Assembly (NCBI GenBank): GCA_040754295.1
Contig: JBFMCQ010000013.1
Span: 1 to 64,000 of the forward strand
Direction of reading: 5' to 3'
DNA: 64,000 nt
Source of the DNA: Solimonas sp040754295
GTDB taxonomy: Bacteria > Pseudomonadota > Gammaproteobacteria > Nevskiales > Nevskiaceae
Below the pieces are notes generated by a model. The model saw only the letters and a list, made by a program, of their open reading frames with translations, was not told the origin of the DNA and searched no databases. Positions within the stretch are counted from its first letter, which is position 1, and each line of letters opens with the position of its first letter. The position numbers were made by a program, and so were the translations under genes. Below are positions 19,306 to 31,511 of this stretch, piece by piece.

Positions 19306-19955
19306 GGAGATGGGCGGCTCAGCAGGCGCTGCGCAACGACGGCCGCCTGCGTGCGGCTCTGCAGGTCGAGCTTGCGCAGCAGCATCGTGATGTGGGTCTT
19401 GACCGTGGACTCGGCAATGCCCAGCTCGTCGGCGATCTGCTTGTTGAGCCGGCCATCCCGGATGCGCAGCAGGATGCGCAGCTCCTGGCGCGACAGGCGT
19501 TCCAGTCGCTCGTCGAGCGTCGGCTCGCGATGCGCAGCCGCTGCAGCTGCCTGCGGCGCATCGGGCCACCAGGAGCCGCCTTCGAGCAGGATCTGCAACA
19601 CCTCCTGCACGCGATCGTGGCGAGTCGACTTGGGCAGGTAGGCCACTGCACCGAGCGCCTCGGCGGAGCGTACCCAGCAATGCTCCTCGAGCGCGGAAAT
19701 GATGGCGACGCGCAGCGCCGGAAACGCCTCGGTCAGGAACTGCAGCGCCGAGAGGCCCTCGACGTCCGGCATCATCAGATCGAGCAGCACGAGGCTGGCG
19801 TCCGGATGCCGGACCGCAGCCTCGCGCAACGCGGCGAACGAGTGGACTTCGACGACGTTCGCGTCGGGTGCAACGCGCTGCACGTCGAGACGCAGCGCGA
19901 CGCCGAGCAGCGGATGATCGTCCGCGATGATGACGGTGCGTCTGCCTGCGGTCAT
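19269..19955 (-). CDS. NarL/FixJ-type response regulator
   Basis: A 228-residue two-domain regulator. The receiver occupies about 5-125 with acidic pair DD (12-13), phosphoacceptor Asp59 in LVLLDLMMPD and Lys109 in YLPKS. A short Ala-rich linker leads to a LuxR-type HTH at about 160-220 (LNKQIADELGIAESTVKTHI). It is transcribed in the same direction as the hybrid kinase and HPt genes upstream and is the likely output of that phosphorelay. The gap to the kinase stop is 94 bases. Confidence 0.93.
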   Translation of the reverse strand: MTAGRRTVIIADDHPLLGVALRLDVQRVAPDANVVEVHSFAALREAAVRHPDASLVLLDLMMPDVEGLSALQFLTEAFPALRVAIISALEEHCWVRSAEALGAVAYLPKSTRHDRVQEVLQILLEGGSWWPDAPQAAAAAAHREPTLDERLERLSRQELRILLRIRDGRLNKQIADELGIAESTVKTHITMLLRKLDLQSRTQAAVVAQRLLSRPSPHFTTEPRATKT

Positions 19956-20049
19956 GCCCCGGCTCCCCAGCCTTGCCTCTGCAGTCTATCCATTTACCGC
20001 GCTCAAGGCCGAGCAGTGCAAGCTGACTAGGCTGTCCATGTTCCGGCGT

Positions 20050-22684
<2,635 letters not shown>

Positions 22685-22704
<20 letters not shown>

Positions 22705-23044
22705 CCTGCAGGCCTTGCACTAGCGCCGCGTACCGGTCGAGCACACGCGCCGTGTCAACGCCGAGCTGCGCGGTCGGTGCCTGGGCGGCGACGGCCTGTT
22801 CGATCTCACCGCAGCTTTGCGCCAGCGCCGCAGCGCCGAACTGCAGCGCCACGCCGCGCAGGCTGTGCGCAATGCGCTTGAGCGCATTGCGATCCTCGGC
22901 CGCCAGTGCATCGGCGAGTTGCCGTTGCCGCTGCGGCAGATCGCTCTGCAGCGCAGTGATCATCTCGGCCACACCGTCGCGGCCAAACAGCTCCAGCAGC
23001 TCATTCCATGTTGCGGGATCAAGATCCTCTTGCGCTGTCCCCAT
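22685..23044 (-). CDS. stand-alone HPt phosphotransfer protein
   Basis: A 119-residue helical protein with the HPt motif RIAHSLRGVALQFGA, where His59 is the phospho-carrier. It relays phosphate from the hybrid kinase receivers to a response regulator. The gene precedes the kinase and overlaps its first codons by 20 bases (11 if the later start is used), so the two are translationally linked. About 140 bases separate it from recJ. Confidence 0.88.
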
Positions 23045-23186
23045 GCCCCTGACGCCCTTGTTGTCGCTGTCCGATCGCCCGGAAGGCAGCTTAACATTTC
23101 GGCCTGCTATTCAAGCCGACGCAAGGGGCGCGTGACGATGGGGGAGCGGCGTACCGGATGGGCTGCTATACGTTCGAGCCGCTGGC

Positions 23187-24896
23187 CTACGGCTGCGCAA
23201 GATGGACGACGCGCAGCTCGAACGACTCGGTGCCCTGGTAACGGTTCACCGTCGGCGCGTAGACGAGCGCGACATGGCCCGACCGGCACAGGCGCGCGGC
23301 GCCGTTGAAGTCGATCGCGCCGACCAGCACGCCGCTGGCATGCCGCAGCCGGTACCTGCCGTGCTCGCCGCCGGCGCCGATCGGTCTGGCTTCGACGACC
23401 TCGAACAGCCCCTCGAACAGCGGCTCGGCGAAGCCCTGACCCCAGGGGCCGGCGTGTTCGAGCGCACGCGCGGTATCCAGCTGCAGCTCCGCAGCCTCCA
23501 GGGGACCGTCGGTCTCGATGACCTGCTGCAGCGCGGTTTCGTCGAGCTGCGCCGCGCACTGCGCGTCGAAGGCGGCGCCGAACTCGGTCAGCCGCGCCTC
23601 GTCGAGGCTCAGGCCGGCCGCCATCGCGTGTCCGCCGAAACGTTTGATCAGGCCGGGATGGCGCGCGTCGATCGCCGCGAGCACGTCACGCAGATGCAGG
23701 CCCGGAATCGAGCGCCCAGAGCCCTTGAGCTCGCCGGCCTGCTGCGCGCGCGCGAACGCGATCACCGGCCGGTGGCGCAGCTCCTTGAGTTTCGACGCGA
23801 CGAGGCCGACGACGCCTTCGTGCCAGCCGGGATCGAACAGGCTCAGACCGACCGCGCCGGCCTGGTCGGCGCGATCGAGCGCGTCGAGCTGCATCTGCGC
23901 CTGGATCTCGCGGCGCTCGCGATTGAAGCGATCCAGCGCGGCGGCGAGCTGCGCCGCCTGCTCCGCGTCGGCCGCCAGCAGACAGTCGATGCCGGCGCGC
24001 ATGTCGTCGAGGCGGCCCGCGGCGTTGATCCTCGGCGCCAGCGCAAAGCCCAGATCGAGCGAGCCGAGGCGCTGCGCATCGCGCCCGGCGCAGCGCAGCA
24101 GCGCGGCGACGCCGGGGCGTGTGCGCCCGGCGCGGATGCGGCGCAGGCCTTGCTCGACGAGGATGCGGTTGTTGTGGTCGAGGCGCACGACGTCGGCGAC
24201 CGTGCCGATCGCCACGAGGTCGAGCAGCTCGGCGAGATTCGGCTCCGCGCGCTGCGCGAACGCGCCGCGCCGCCGCAGCTCGGCGCGCAGCGCCAGCAGC
24301 AGATAGAACACCGCACCGACGCCGGCGAGCGCCTTCGACGCGAAGCGGCAGCCGGGCCGATTGGGATTCACGATCGCGTCGGCGTTTGGCAGCTCCGCGC
24401 CCGGCAGATGATGGTCGGTGACGACGACGCTCACGCCGAGCTGCCGCGCGCGCGCCACGCCGGCGAGGCTGGCGATGCCGTTGTCGACGGTCACGAGCAG
24501 CGTCGCGCCGGTCGCCGCCGCGGCTTCGGCCAGCGCCGGCGACAGGCCGTAGCCCATGCGGAAGCGGTCGGGAACGACGTAGTGCAGCTCTGCGGCACCC
24601 AGCGCACGCAGGCCGAGCACGGCGACTGCGGTACCGGTCGCCCCATCGGCGTCGTAGTCGCCGGCGATGACGATGGTCTCGCGCCGGCCGATCGCATCGG
24701 CCACGCGCGCCGCGGCCGCGTCGATGCCGAGCAGATCGGACGGCGGCAGCAGCGCGCTCAGCTCGAGCGAAAGCTCCGCCTCATCGACACCGCGCGCCGC
24801 ATAAACCCGGCGCAGCACCGGATGCAGCGAGGCCGGCAGGCGCTCGGCCTGACCCGGCGCACGACGACGAACCAGCGGCTTCGCGTCGGCGGCCAC
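23187..24896 (-). CDS. recJ: single-stranded-DNA exonuclease RecJ
   Basis: The 569 residues match RecJ, the 5'-3' ssDNA exonuclease of mismatch, excision and RecFOR repair. DHH-superfamily motifs are intact: AGDYDADGATG (78-88), the DHH triad at 161-163 (VVTDHHLPG) and FGGHAMAAGLSL in the DHHA1 part, followed by the OB-fold C-terminus. It starts 12 bases after thrC, so it is probably the last gene of the hom-thrC transcript, an arrangement seen in other Gammaproteobacteria. Confidence 0.97.
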   Translation of the reverse strand: MAADAKPLVRRRAPGQAERLPASLHPVLRRVYAARGVDEAELSLELSALLPPSDLLGIDAAAARVADAIGRRETIVIAGDYDADGATGTAVAVLGLRALGAAELHYVVPDRFRMGYGLSPALAEAAAATGATLLVTVDNGIASLAGVARARQLGVSVVVTDHHLPGAELPNADAIVNPNRPGCRFASKALAGVGAVFYLLLALRAELRRRGAFAQRAEPNLAELLDLVAIGTVADVVRLDHNNRILVEQGLRRIRAGRTRPGVAALLRCAGRDAQRLGSLDLGFALAPRINAAGRLDDMRAGIDCLLAADAEQAAQLAAALDRFNRERREIQAQMQLDALDRADQAGAVGLSLFDPGWHEGVVGLVASKLKELRHRPVIAFARAQQAGELKGSGRSIPGLHLRDVLAAIDARHPGLIKRFGGHAMAAGLSLDEARLTEFGAAFDAQCAAQLDETALQQVIETDGPLEAAELQLDTARALEHAGPWGQGFAEPLFEGLFEVVEARPIGAGGEHGRYRLRHASGVLVGAIDFNGAARLCRSGHVALVYAPTVNRYQGTESFELRVVHLAQP

Positions 24897-24908
24897 GAGC
24901 CGCCCTGG

Positions 24909-26027
24909 CTAGGACAGGCGGTCGAGCAAGGCGCGCTCGACCGCGGCGCGCGTGGCGTCGACCTGGATCAGATCCTTGAGGCCGTCGCGGGTGATGATGT
25001 CCGGATCCTTGAGACCGTTGCCGGTCAGCGTGCAGACGACCGTCGAGCCGGCGGCGATCCTGCCGGACTCGATGTCGCGCAGTGCACCGCACAGCGAGGC
25101 CGCCGACGCCGGCTCGCAGAACACGCCTTCGCGCTGTGCGAGCAGCCGCTGCGTCGCCAGGATCTCGGCGTCGCTGCACGCGTCGAACCAGCCGCCGGAC
25201 TCCTTCTGCGCGGCCCAGGCGAAATCCCAGGACTGCGGATGGCCGATGCGGATCGCGGTGGCGACCGTCTCCGGCTGCTCGACCGGGCCGCCGCGCAGGA
25301 ACGGCGCGGCGCCGGCGGCCTGGTAGCCGACCATGACCGGGCGGCGCTGCGTCAGCGCGCTGCGGTCATACGCCGGACCGCCGTCGAAGGCCTTCGACGC
25401 CGCGGTGCGCGCGCCGGTCATTTCCGAATACCCCATCCAGTACGCCGAGATGTTGCCGGCATTGCCGACCGGCAGGCAGTGGTAGTCCGGCGCGCGGCCG
25501 AGCGCCTCGACGATCTCGAAGGCCGCGGTCTTCTGCCCCTGCAGCCGGTACGGATTGATCGAGTTGACGATCGCCACCGGCGCGGTCTCGGCGACTTCCT
25601 TGACCAGCCGCATGCCGTCGTCGAAATTGCCGCGGATTTGCACGACCACCGCGCCGTGCACGAGCGCCTGCGCCAGCTTGCCGAGCGCGATCTTGCCCTC
25701 CGGGATCAACACGAACGCGGTGATGCCGGCGCGCGCCGCGTAGGCGGCGGCCGCCGCCGAGGTGTTGCCGGTCGAGGCGCAGATGATCGCGCGCGCACCC
25801 TCGTGCACCGCCTGTGTCACCGCCACGGTCATGCCGCGATCCTTGAACGAGCCGGTCGGGTTGAGGCCCTCGAACTTGACGTAGAGCTCACCCTCGAAGC
25901 CGATCCGCTTCGGCAGATTGACGAGCCGGATCAGCGGCGTGCGGCCCTCGCTAAGCGCGATCGGCCGGACCTCGGCTGCGAACGGCAGACGGCTGCGGTA
26001 ATGCTCGATGATGCCGGTGTAGTGCAT
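24909..26027 (-). CDS. thrC: threonine synthase
   Basis: Threonine synthase, 372 residues from the ATG giving MHYTGIIEHY; upstream in-frame codons consist of translated heptamer repeat and are not protein. The PLP lysine is Lys62 in NPTGSFKDRGM, with the SxxNSINPYR and GNAGNISAYW loops typical of the family. It converts O-phosphohomoserine to threonine. It lies 172 bases after hom, the gap being filled by the GGGAATC repeat array. No homoserine kinase gene is in the window. Confidence 0.96.
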   Translation of the reverse strand: MHYTGIIEHYRSRLPFAAEVRPIALSEGRTPLIRLVNLPKRIGFEGELYVKFEGLNPTGSFKDRGMTVAVTQAVHEGARAIICASTGNTSAAAAAYAARAGITAFVLIPEGKIALGKLAQALVHGAVVVQIRGNFDDGMRLVKEVAETAPVAIVNSINPYRLQGQKTAAFEIVEALGRAPDYHCLPVGNAGNISAYWMGYSEMTGARTAASKAFDGGPAYDRSALTQRRPVMVGYQAAGAAPFLRGGPVEQPETVATAIRIGHPQSWDFAWAAQKESGGWFDACSDAEILATQRLLAQREGVFCEPASAASLCGALRDIESGRIAAGSTVVCTLTGNGLKDPDIITRDGLKDLIQVDATRAAVERALLDRLS

Positions 26028-26044
26028 GGTCGTGCGGGAAATGA

Positions 26045-26131
26045 CGGGAATCGGGAATCGGGGACCGGGGGATCGGGAATCGGGAATCGGGAATCGGGAA
26101 TCGGGAATCGGGAATCGGGAATCGGGAATCG
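26045..26131. repeat. GGGAATC heptamer array in the hom-thrC spacer
   Basis: Eight perfect tandem copies of the 7-mer CGGGAAT at 26074-26129, preceded by degenerate copies to about 26045. On the coding (minus) strand it reads as repeated GATTCCC. It sits directly upstream of thrC within a probable operon. Copy number is likely to vary between strains by slippage, changing the spacing before thrC. Confidence 0.93.
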
Positions 26132-26199
26132 TAAAAGCGACCGCATCGCCAGTCCTGGCCTCTGCGCTTGCGGATTCCCGTCGAAACAATTCCCGGCCG

Positions 26200-27513
26200 T
26201 CAAGCGTCCAGCTTCTCGACGCGCAGGCGCATCGCGCCCGGGCGCACGAACGGCAGTTTCTGCATTTCGGCCAGCGCATCGTCGGAGCGATGTTGCGCGA
26301 TCACCGAGGTGATCAGCGCGATCGTCGCATCCTCGCCGCCGCGCGGCTCGCGCTGCAGGATGGCCTCGACGCTGATCTCGTGCGCGGCGAGGATGGCGGT
26401 GATCTGCGACAGCACGCCGGGCTCGTCGGCCACGCGCAGGCGCAGGTAGAACGCGCTCTGCGCATCGCGGATCGGCACGATCGGCAACGGTCGCAGGGCC
26501 TCCGGCTGGAAGGCCAGCGCCGGCACGGCATGGCGCGCGTCTGCGGACAGCGCGCGGGCGATGTCGAGCACATCGGCGACCACGGCCGACGCCGTGGCGT
26601 CGCCGCCGGCACCGCGGCCGTAGAAGCCGACCTCGCCGACGGCATTGCCGTGCACGACCACCGCGTTGAGCACGCCGTCGACCTTGGCCAGCAGGGTGTC
26701 GTCCGGAATCAGCGTCGGATGCACGCGCAGCTCGACGCCTGCGCGGCTGCGCTTGGCGATGCCGAGCAGCTTGATGCGGTAGCCGAAGACCTGTGCGATC
26801 TCGATGTCCTGCGGCGTCACCGCGGTGATGCCCTCGACGGCGATCGCCTCGAAGGCCAGCGGCATCCCGAAGGCCAACGCAGCGAGAATCGCAAGCTTGT
26901 GCGCGGCGTCGACACCCTGCACGTCGAAGCTCGGATCGGCTTCGGCGTAGCCGAGGCGCTGCGCGTCAGCGAGCGCGTCGGCGAAGGACTGGCCGCGCAA
27001 GGCCATCTGCGTGAGGATGTAGTTGCAGGTGCCGTTGATGATGCCGGCGACACTGTCGATGACGTTGCCGGCCAGGCCCTCGCGGATCGCCTTGATGATC
27101 GGAATGCCGCCGGCGACCGCGGCCTCGAAGCCGATCACGCCACCGGCGCGCGCCGCCGCGGAGAAGATCTCGTTGCCGGCTTCGGCGAGCAGGGCCTTGT
27201 TGGCCGTCACCAGCGGCTTGCCGCGCGCGATCGCGGCCAGCGTCAGCTCGCGGGCGATGCCGGTGCCGCCGATCAGCTCGACGATGATGTCGACCTCGGC
27301 CTCGCGCACCAGCGTCGGGGCGTCGTCCCACAGGCGCACGCCGGCAAGATCGCAGTCGCGCACGCGCGATGGCGTGCGCGTCGCGGCATCGGTCACGCTG
27401 ACCGGCCGGCCGACGCGGCGGGTGATCTCGGCGGCATTGTTCTTCAGCAGGCGCAGCACGCCCTGCCCGACCGTGCCCAGGCCGACGACGCCGATGCGTA
27501 TCGGTGCACTCAT
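26200..27513 (-). CDS. hom: homoserine dehydrogenase
   Basis: A 437-residue monofunctional homoserine dehydrogenase. The Rossmann motif is GVVGLGTVGQG (8-18), the catalytic region has NGTCNYILTQM and GYAEADPSFDVQG, and a C-terminal ACT domain (about 350-430, VADEPGVLSQITAIL) implies threonine feedback control. It reduces aspartate semialdehyde to homoserine. It lies between alaC and thrC on the same strand. Confidence 0.97.
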   Translation of the reverse strand: MSAPIRIGVVGLGTVGQGVLRLLKNNAAEITRRVGRPVSVTDAATRTPSRVRDCDLAGVRLWDDAPTLVREAEVDIIVELIGGTGIARELTLAAIARGKPLVTANKALLAEAGNEIFSAAARAGGVIGFEAAVAGGIPIIKAIREGLAGNVIDSVAGIINGTCNYILTQMALRGQSFADALADAQRLGYAEADPSFDVQGVDAAHKLAILAALAFGMPLAFEAIAVEGITAVTPQDIEIAQVFGYRIKLLGIAKRSRAGVELRVHPTLIPDDTLLAKVDGVLNAVVVHGNAVGEVGFYGRGAGGDATASAVVADVLDIARALSADARHAVPALAFQPEALRPLPIVPIRDAQSAFYLRLRVADEPGVLSQITAILAAHEISVEAILQREPRGGEDATIALITSVIAQHRSDDALAEMQKLPFVRPGAMRLRVEKLDA

Positions 27514-27522
27514 TGCAGGATC

Positions 27523-27598
27523 AGTTTCCGGTTTCCAGCTCCCAGATTGCGGGTTCCGGCTTCCTTGACTGGAAACTGGAAACTCACAACTGGAAACT
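27523..27598. repeat. GGAAACT-type imperfect inverted repeat, alaC-hom spacer
   Basis: A left arm at 27523-27538 (AGTTTCCGGTTTCCAG) and a right arm at 27569-27584 (CTGGAAACTGGAAACT) pair at 15 of 16 positions, and a further GGAAACT copy follows at about 27588-27598. It fills the space between alaC and hom and is related in sequence to the element at 38043-38160. It could form a hairpin in the transcript. Confidence 0.85.
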
Positions 27599-27603
27599 TG
27601 CCG

Positions 27604-28854
27604 TCAGGCATTCTTGAGCATCCGCTTGATCCCGCGGATCGCCTGGCGCGTGCGATGCTCGTTCTCGATCAGCGCGAAGCGCACGTGGCTGTCGCCGTAC
27701 TCGCCGAAGCCGATGCCCGGCGAGACCGCGACCTTGGCTTCCTCGAGCAGGCGCTTGGAGAACTCGATGGAGCCGAGCGCGCGGTACGCCGGCGGGATCT
27801 CGGCCCAGACGAACATCGTCGCCTTCGGCCTCTCGACCGTCCATCCGGCCGCGTTGAGACCCTCGCAGAGCACGTCGCGGCGGCAGCGGTACATCTCGCG
27901 GATCTCGGCGACGCAGTCCTGCGGCCCCTCGAGCGCAGTGATCGCCGCGATCTGGATCGGCGTGAACATGCCGTAGTCCAGATACGACTTGATGCGCGCC
28001 AGCGCCGCGACCAGCGTCGGGTTGCCGCACATGAAGCCGACACGCCAGCCCGGCATGTTGTAGGACTTCGACAGCGTGAAGAACTCGACGGCGACGTCCT
28101 TCGCGCCCGGCACCTGCAGCACGCTCGGTGCGGTGTAGCCGTCGAAGACGATGTCGGCGTAGGCGATGTCGTGGATCAGCCAGATGCCGTGCTCGCGGCA
28201 CAGCGCGACGGCCTTCTCGAAGAACCCGAGGTCGACGCATTGCGTCGTCGGATTGCCCGGGAAGTTGAGGATCAGCATCTTCGGCGCCGGCCAGCTCTCC
28301 TTGATCGCGCGCTGCAGCTCCTCGAAGAAGTCGACCTCCGGCGTCAGGCGCACGTGGCGCACGTCGGCGCCGGCGAGCACCACGCCGTAGGGATGAATCG
28401 GATACGCGGGATTGGGCACAAGCACGACATCGCCGGAGGCCAGCGTCGCGAAGGCCAGGTGCGCGAGGCCTTCCTTGGAGCCGATCGTCGCGATGACTTC
28501 GGACTCCGGGTCGAGCTCGACGTCGTAGCGCGCCTTGTACCAGCGGCTCATCGCGCGCCGCAGCCGCGGCACGCCCTTGGACACCGAGTAGCGGTGCGTA
28601 TGCACGGCGTCTTCGTGATGATGCTCGGGCTTGACGTAGTCCGACTCGGTGCCGCGCACGGCGGCCTCGACGAGCTTGTCGACGATGTGGCGCGGCGTCG
28701 GCTGGTCCGGGTTGCCCATGCCGAAGTCGATGATGTCCTCGCCGCGGGCTCGGGCCGCCTTCTTCAGATCGCCGACGATATTGAAGACGTAGGGCGGCAG
28801 GCGCTGGATGCGCGGGAAGACGGTGTTCACGGGAAGGACCCGACGATGGGACAA
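27604..28854 (-). CDS. alaC: alanine/glutamate-pyruvate-type aminotransferase AlaC
   Basis: A class I/II aminotransferase of 416 residues from TTG 28854, or 408 from GTG 28830 (VNTVFPRIQRLPPYVF); neither has a good ribosome-binding site and the GTG fits the family N-terminus better. Features are IDFGMGNPDQPTP, NFPGNPTTQ and the PLP lysine in TLSKSYNMPGWR. It is most like E. coli AlaC (YfdZ), a PLP enzyme forming alanine from pyruvate. Placement before hom and thrC is common in Gammaproteobacteria and suggests a shared amino-acid transcript. Confidence 0.93.
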   Translation of the reverse strand: MSHRRVLPVNTVFPRIQRLPPYVFNIVGDLKKAARARGEDIIDFGMGNPDQPTPRHIVDKLVEAAVRGTESDYVKPEHHHEDAVHTHRYSVSKGVPRLRRAMSRWYKARYDVELDPESEVIATIGSKEGLAHLAFATLASGDVVLVPNPAYPIHPYGVVLAGADVRHVRLTPEVDFFEELQRAIKESWPAPKMLILNFPGNPTTQCVDLGFFEKAVALCREHGIWLIHDIAYADIVFDGYTAPSVLQVPGAKDVAVEFFTLSKSYNMPGWRVGFMCGNPTLVAALARIKSYLDYGMFTPIQIAAITALEGPQDCVAEIREMYRCRRDVLCEGLNAAGWTVERPKATMFVWAEIPPAYRALGSIEFSKRLLEEAKVAVSPGIGFGEYGDSHVRFALIENEHRTRQAIRGIKRMLKNA

Positions 28855-29118
28855 AAAGAGGGCCGGTATTATCGTTCGGACGGCGCGACTTGCAAAGGAA
28901 AACCGCGCTGCGATGCCGCGCCGGCTGGCCCGGTTTTCGCCGTACTGCCGTCACGGCGGGCGAAACCCGTCGCACTGTAGGTCAAAGCTGACAGCCCTTC
29001 GGGGCCGCTCCGATCGCCCGCGCCGCTCGTCGAACGCCGACGACCCCGGATCACGTGCGGCTTTATGCGACCATGCATTTGCTACACTCGCCGCTCGTCA
29101 CAGATCACAACCAAACGC

Positions 29119-29691
29119 ATGCGTGCAATCCGTGGCCGCAGGGCTGCGTTCTTGCTGTTCGCCGCACTGTTCCCGCTGCCGGTCGCCGTTGCCGCCTCGG
29201 CGCAGGACATCGCCGAGCGCGCCATCCGCCTCGACCAGACGATCCAGGCGCTCAAGGACGAGGTGATCGAGCTCAGCCGTGAAGCGCAGGCGATCGAGAA
29301 CGCGGCGATCATTCCCGAGCACCGGCGGCTGTCGGTCTATCTCAAGGTGGCCGTCCGCGGGCTGCTGCTCGAGGAAGTCGGCGTCGCCGTCGATGACCAG
29401 CCGGCCGAGGTGTATCACTACGAAGAGTCCGACGCACGCGCCCTGCTCGGTGAGCACGCACTGCAGCGCGTGCTGCGCACCAGCGTGGAACCGGGCCCGC
29501 ACCGGATCCGTATGAGCGCCAAGGGCCAGTATGCAGACGCCAGGCCCGACGATCCGCCGGTCACCCTCAGCTACGAGGCGATCTTCGACAAGAGCCAGCG
29601 CGAGGCCGAGCTGGAGTTCGCCGTCACGCGCGCCAGCCGCTTCGGCGACGAGCTGCGCCTGAGCATGAAGGAATGGCGGAAGCGCCAATGA
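29119..29691 (+). CDS. exported protein, first gene of Agl/Glt-like cluster
   Basis: A 190-residue protein from ATG 29119, with signal peptide FLLFAALFPLPVAVAASAQ (cleavage after about residue 28), a short coiled-coil-like helix (IRLDQTIQALKDEVIELSRE) and a beta-rich remainder. It has no cysteine in the mature part. I cannot place it in a named family, but it is coupled to the next gene by an ATGA overlap and opens the nine-gene cluster, so it is likely a periplasmic component of the same envelope machine. It may correspond in position to GltC-like proteins, which is an inference. Confidence 0.75.
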   Translation: MRAIRGRRAAFLLFAALFPLPVAVAASAQDIAERAIRLDQTIQALKDEVIELSREAQAIENAAIIPEHRRLSVYLKVAVRGLLLEEVGVAVDDQPAEVYHYEESDARALLGEHALQRVLRTSVEPGPHRIRMSAKGQYADARPDDPPVTLSYEAIFDKSQREAELEFAVTRASRFGDELRLSMKEWRKRQ

Positions 29692-31511
29692 GACGTCCTC
29701 TCGCCCTGCTCCTTGCGGCGGCGGCGTCCTGTGCGACGGCGGCCGAACTCTACGTGCCCGGCACGCTCGACGACCCGCGCGTGCGCATGGCCGATTACCT
29801 CGGCCTGCACAAGCGGCATTTCTCCGCAGTGGTCGAGCTCGGGCTCGTCGAAGGCGCCGACGATCCACTGCGCATGCCGGCGGACTACCAGTGGCGGCTC
29901 GCCGACAATCTGCTCGCCTTCGGCATGCGCGACCGCGCCGAGGCGCTGTACCGCCAACTGGCAGCGACGAGCACGGAAACCGAAGAGGACGTGGAGCGTA
30001 TCGCCAAGGCCCAGCTGCGCATTGCCGAGTTCGAATACCAGCGCGGCTACTGGGCGGAAGCGCGCGCGACGCTGCAGCGGCTGCGCGGTTCGCTGCCGCA
30101 GTCGCTGCTCGCCGACTGGCAGGACCTGCTGTCGCGCGTGCTGATGGCCGAGGGCCGTTACGGTGAGGCCGCCGAAATTCTGGCGCTGCTCAACGAGTCC
30201 GACGCGGAGTCGCCGTACAGCCGATACAACTTCGGCGTCGCGCTGATCAAGGACGGGCGCGCGCCGCAGGGCCAGACGGTCCTCGACCGCGTCGGTCGGC
30301 TCAACCCGACCGATCTCGAAGAGCTGGCACTGCGCGACCGCGCGAACCTCAGTCTCGGCTGGCACTTCCTGCAATCGCAGCAGGGCGGCACTGCCAAGCC
30401 GCTGTTCGCGCGCGTGCGCGTCGAAGGCCCGTTCTCGAACCGCGCGCTGCTCGGTCTGGGCTGGGCCGAACTCGCGCCGCAGGGCGAGCGCATCGCCAAG
30501 GTGACGGTCGGCGACGAGGAGGTGGACCCGTTCACGAGGTTCTCGACGCTGGGCGTGCTGATGCGCCCGGGCTTCGTCGAGGAAGACATCTTCAAGCGCG
30601 CCGGGCTGCGCGCGTTCCGGCTGACCAAGGCGAGTAAGGAAGAGGAGGACGCGCTGCGCAAGGCGCTGGTGCCCTGGATCGAGCTGATCTCGCGCGACCC
30701 GATGGACCCGGCGGTGCAGGAAGCCTGGCTCGCGATCCCCTACACGCTCGACCGGCTCGGCGCACATACGCAGGCGCTGCAGTATTACGAGCGCGCGGTC
30801 GAGGTGCTGGAGAAGGCGCGCGCGCGCATGACTGCCGCGAGGATCTCGATCCGGCAGGGCCGCATGGTGGAGACGATCGTGCGCCGCGAGCTGGACTCCG
30901 AGGCGGGCTGGGAGTGGAAGATGCTCGATCTCCCGGACACTCCCGAAACCTATTTCCTGCAGACGCTGCTCGCCGAGCACCGCTTTCAGGAGGCGCTGAA
31001 GAACTACCGCGACCTGCGCCTGCTGGCGCGCACGCTCGACAGCTGGTCGCAGCGCATGGACAAGGTCGTAGCGACCTACGGGCGCGAGGATCGGCCGCCG
31101 GCGCAGCCGGACGAGCTGATCCGCCGCGCACGCGACGGCTGGTCGCCGCCGTGGCAGGGCCTGCAGATCGAGCTGCGCGCGGAGCGCGCGCTCGCGGTGC
31201 CGGGCGCCTACGCCGGTGCGGCGCGGCGGCCGCCCGCGCTGCGCCCGCAGCTGCGGCTCGCCGGCCCGCCGGCGCGCTTCAACGGGCCGCTGGAGCGCGC
31301 ACGCACCGCACAGCAGCGCATCACCGATCTGCGCGAGCCGCTCAAGGTCGCCGCCGCCGAGCAGGCCAAGCTGCTCGAAGACCTGGCGCTGACCGAGCTC
31401 GTCGGCCAGCAGGAGCAGATCGAGCGCTATCTCGTCGAAGCGCGCTTCGCGCTCGCACGACTCTACGACCGCCAGCGAATGGGCGAAAAGGGCGAGATGA
31501 ATGACCAGTAA
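29688..31511 (+). CDS. exported TPR-repeat protein of Agl/Glt-like cluster
   Basis: A 607-residue protein from ATG 29688 (four-base overlap with the preceding stop). It has a signal peptide (RRPLALLLAAAASCATAAEL) and helical repeats: LADNLLAFGMRDRAEALYRQL, AEFEYQRGYWAEARATLQRL and AEILALLNESDAESPYSRYN are clear TPR units, with more at AHTQALQYYERAVEVLEKAR. Repeats of this kind act as scaffolds. It overlaps the following TPR lipoprotein gene by 11 bases. Likely periplasmic or at the outer membrane. Confidence 0.85.
   Translation: MRRPLALLLAAAASCATAAELYVPGTLDDPRVRMADYLGLHKRHFSAVVELGLVEGADDPLRMPADYQWRLADNLLAFGMRDRAEALYRQLAATSTETEEDVERIAKAQLRIAEFEYQRGYWAEARATLQRLRGSLPQSLLADWQDLLSRVLMAEGRYGEAAEILALLNESDAESPYSRYNFGVALIKDGRAPQGQTVLDRVGRLNPTDLEELALRDRANLSLGWHFLQSQQGGTAKPLFARVRVEGPFSNRALLGLGWAELAPQGERIAKVTVGDEEVDPFTRFSTLGVLMRPGFVEEDIFKRAGLRAFRLTKASKEEEDALRKALVPWIELISRDPMDPAVQEAWLAIPYTLDRLGAHTQALQYYERAVEVLEKARARMTAARISIRQGRMVETIVRRELDSEAGWEWKMLDLPDTPETYFLQTLLAEHRFQEALKNYRDLRLLARTLDSWSQRMDKVVATYGREDRPPAQPDELIRRARDGWSPPWQGLQIELRAERALAVPGAYAGAARRPPALRPQLRLAGPPARFNGPLERARTAQQRITDLREPLKVAAAEQAKLLEDLALTELVGQQEQIERYLVEARFALARLYDRQRMGEKGEMNDQ

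Noticed and set aside
26045..26131. Possible CRISPR array in the hom-thrC spacer
   Set aside because: Units are 7 bp and directly adjacent with no spacers, and there are no cas genes nearby; it is a simple tandem repeat.
23202..26312. A 1036-codon open frame on the plus strand across recJ and thrC
   Set aside because: It is the reverse-complement shadow of two firmly identified minus-strand genes in high-G+C DNA; its product is Arg/Asp/Ala-rich without any domain.
28855..29118. Amino-acid attenuator or leader peptide before alaC
   Set aside because: No Thr- or Ile-rich short frame and no terminator/antiterminator pair could be seen in the 264-base spacer.
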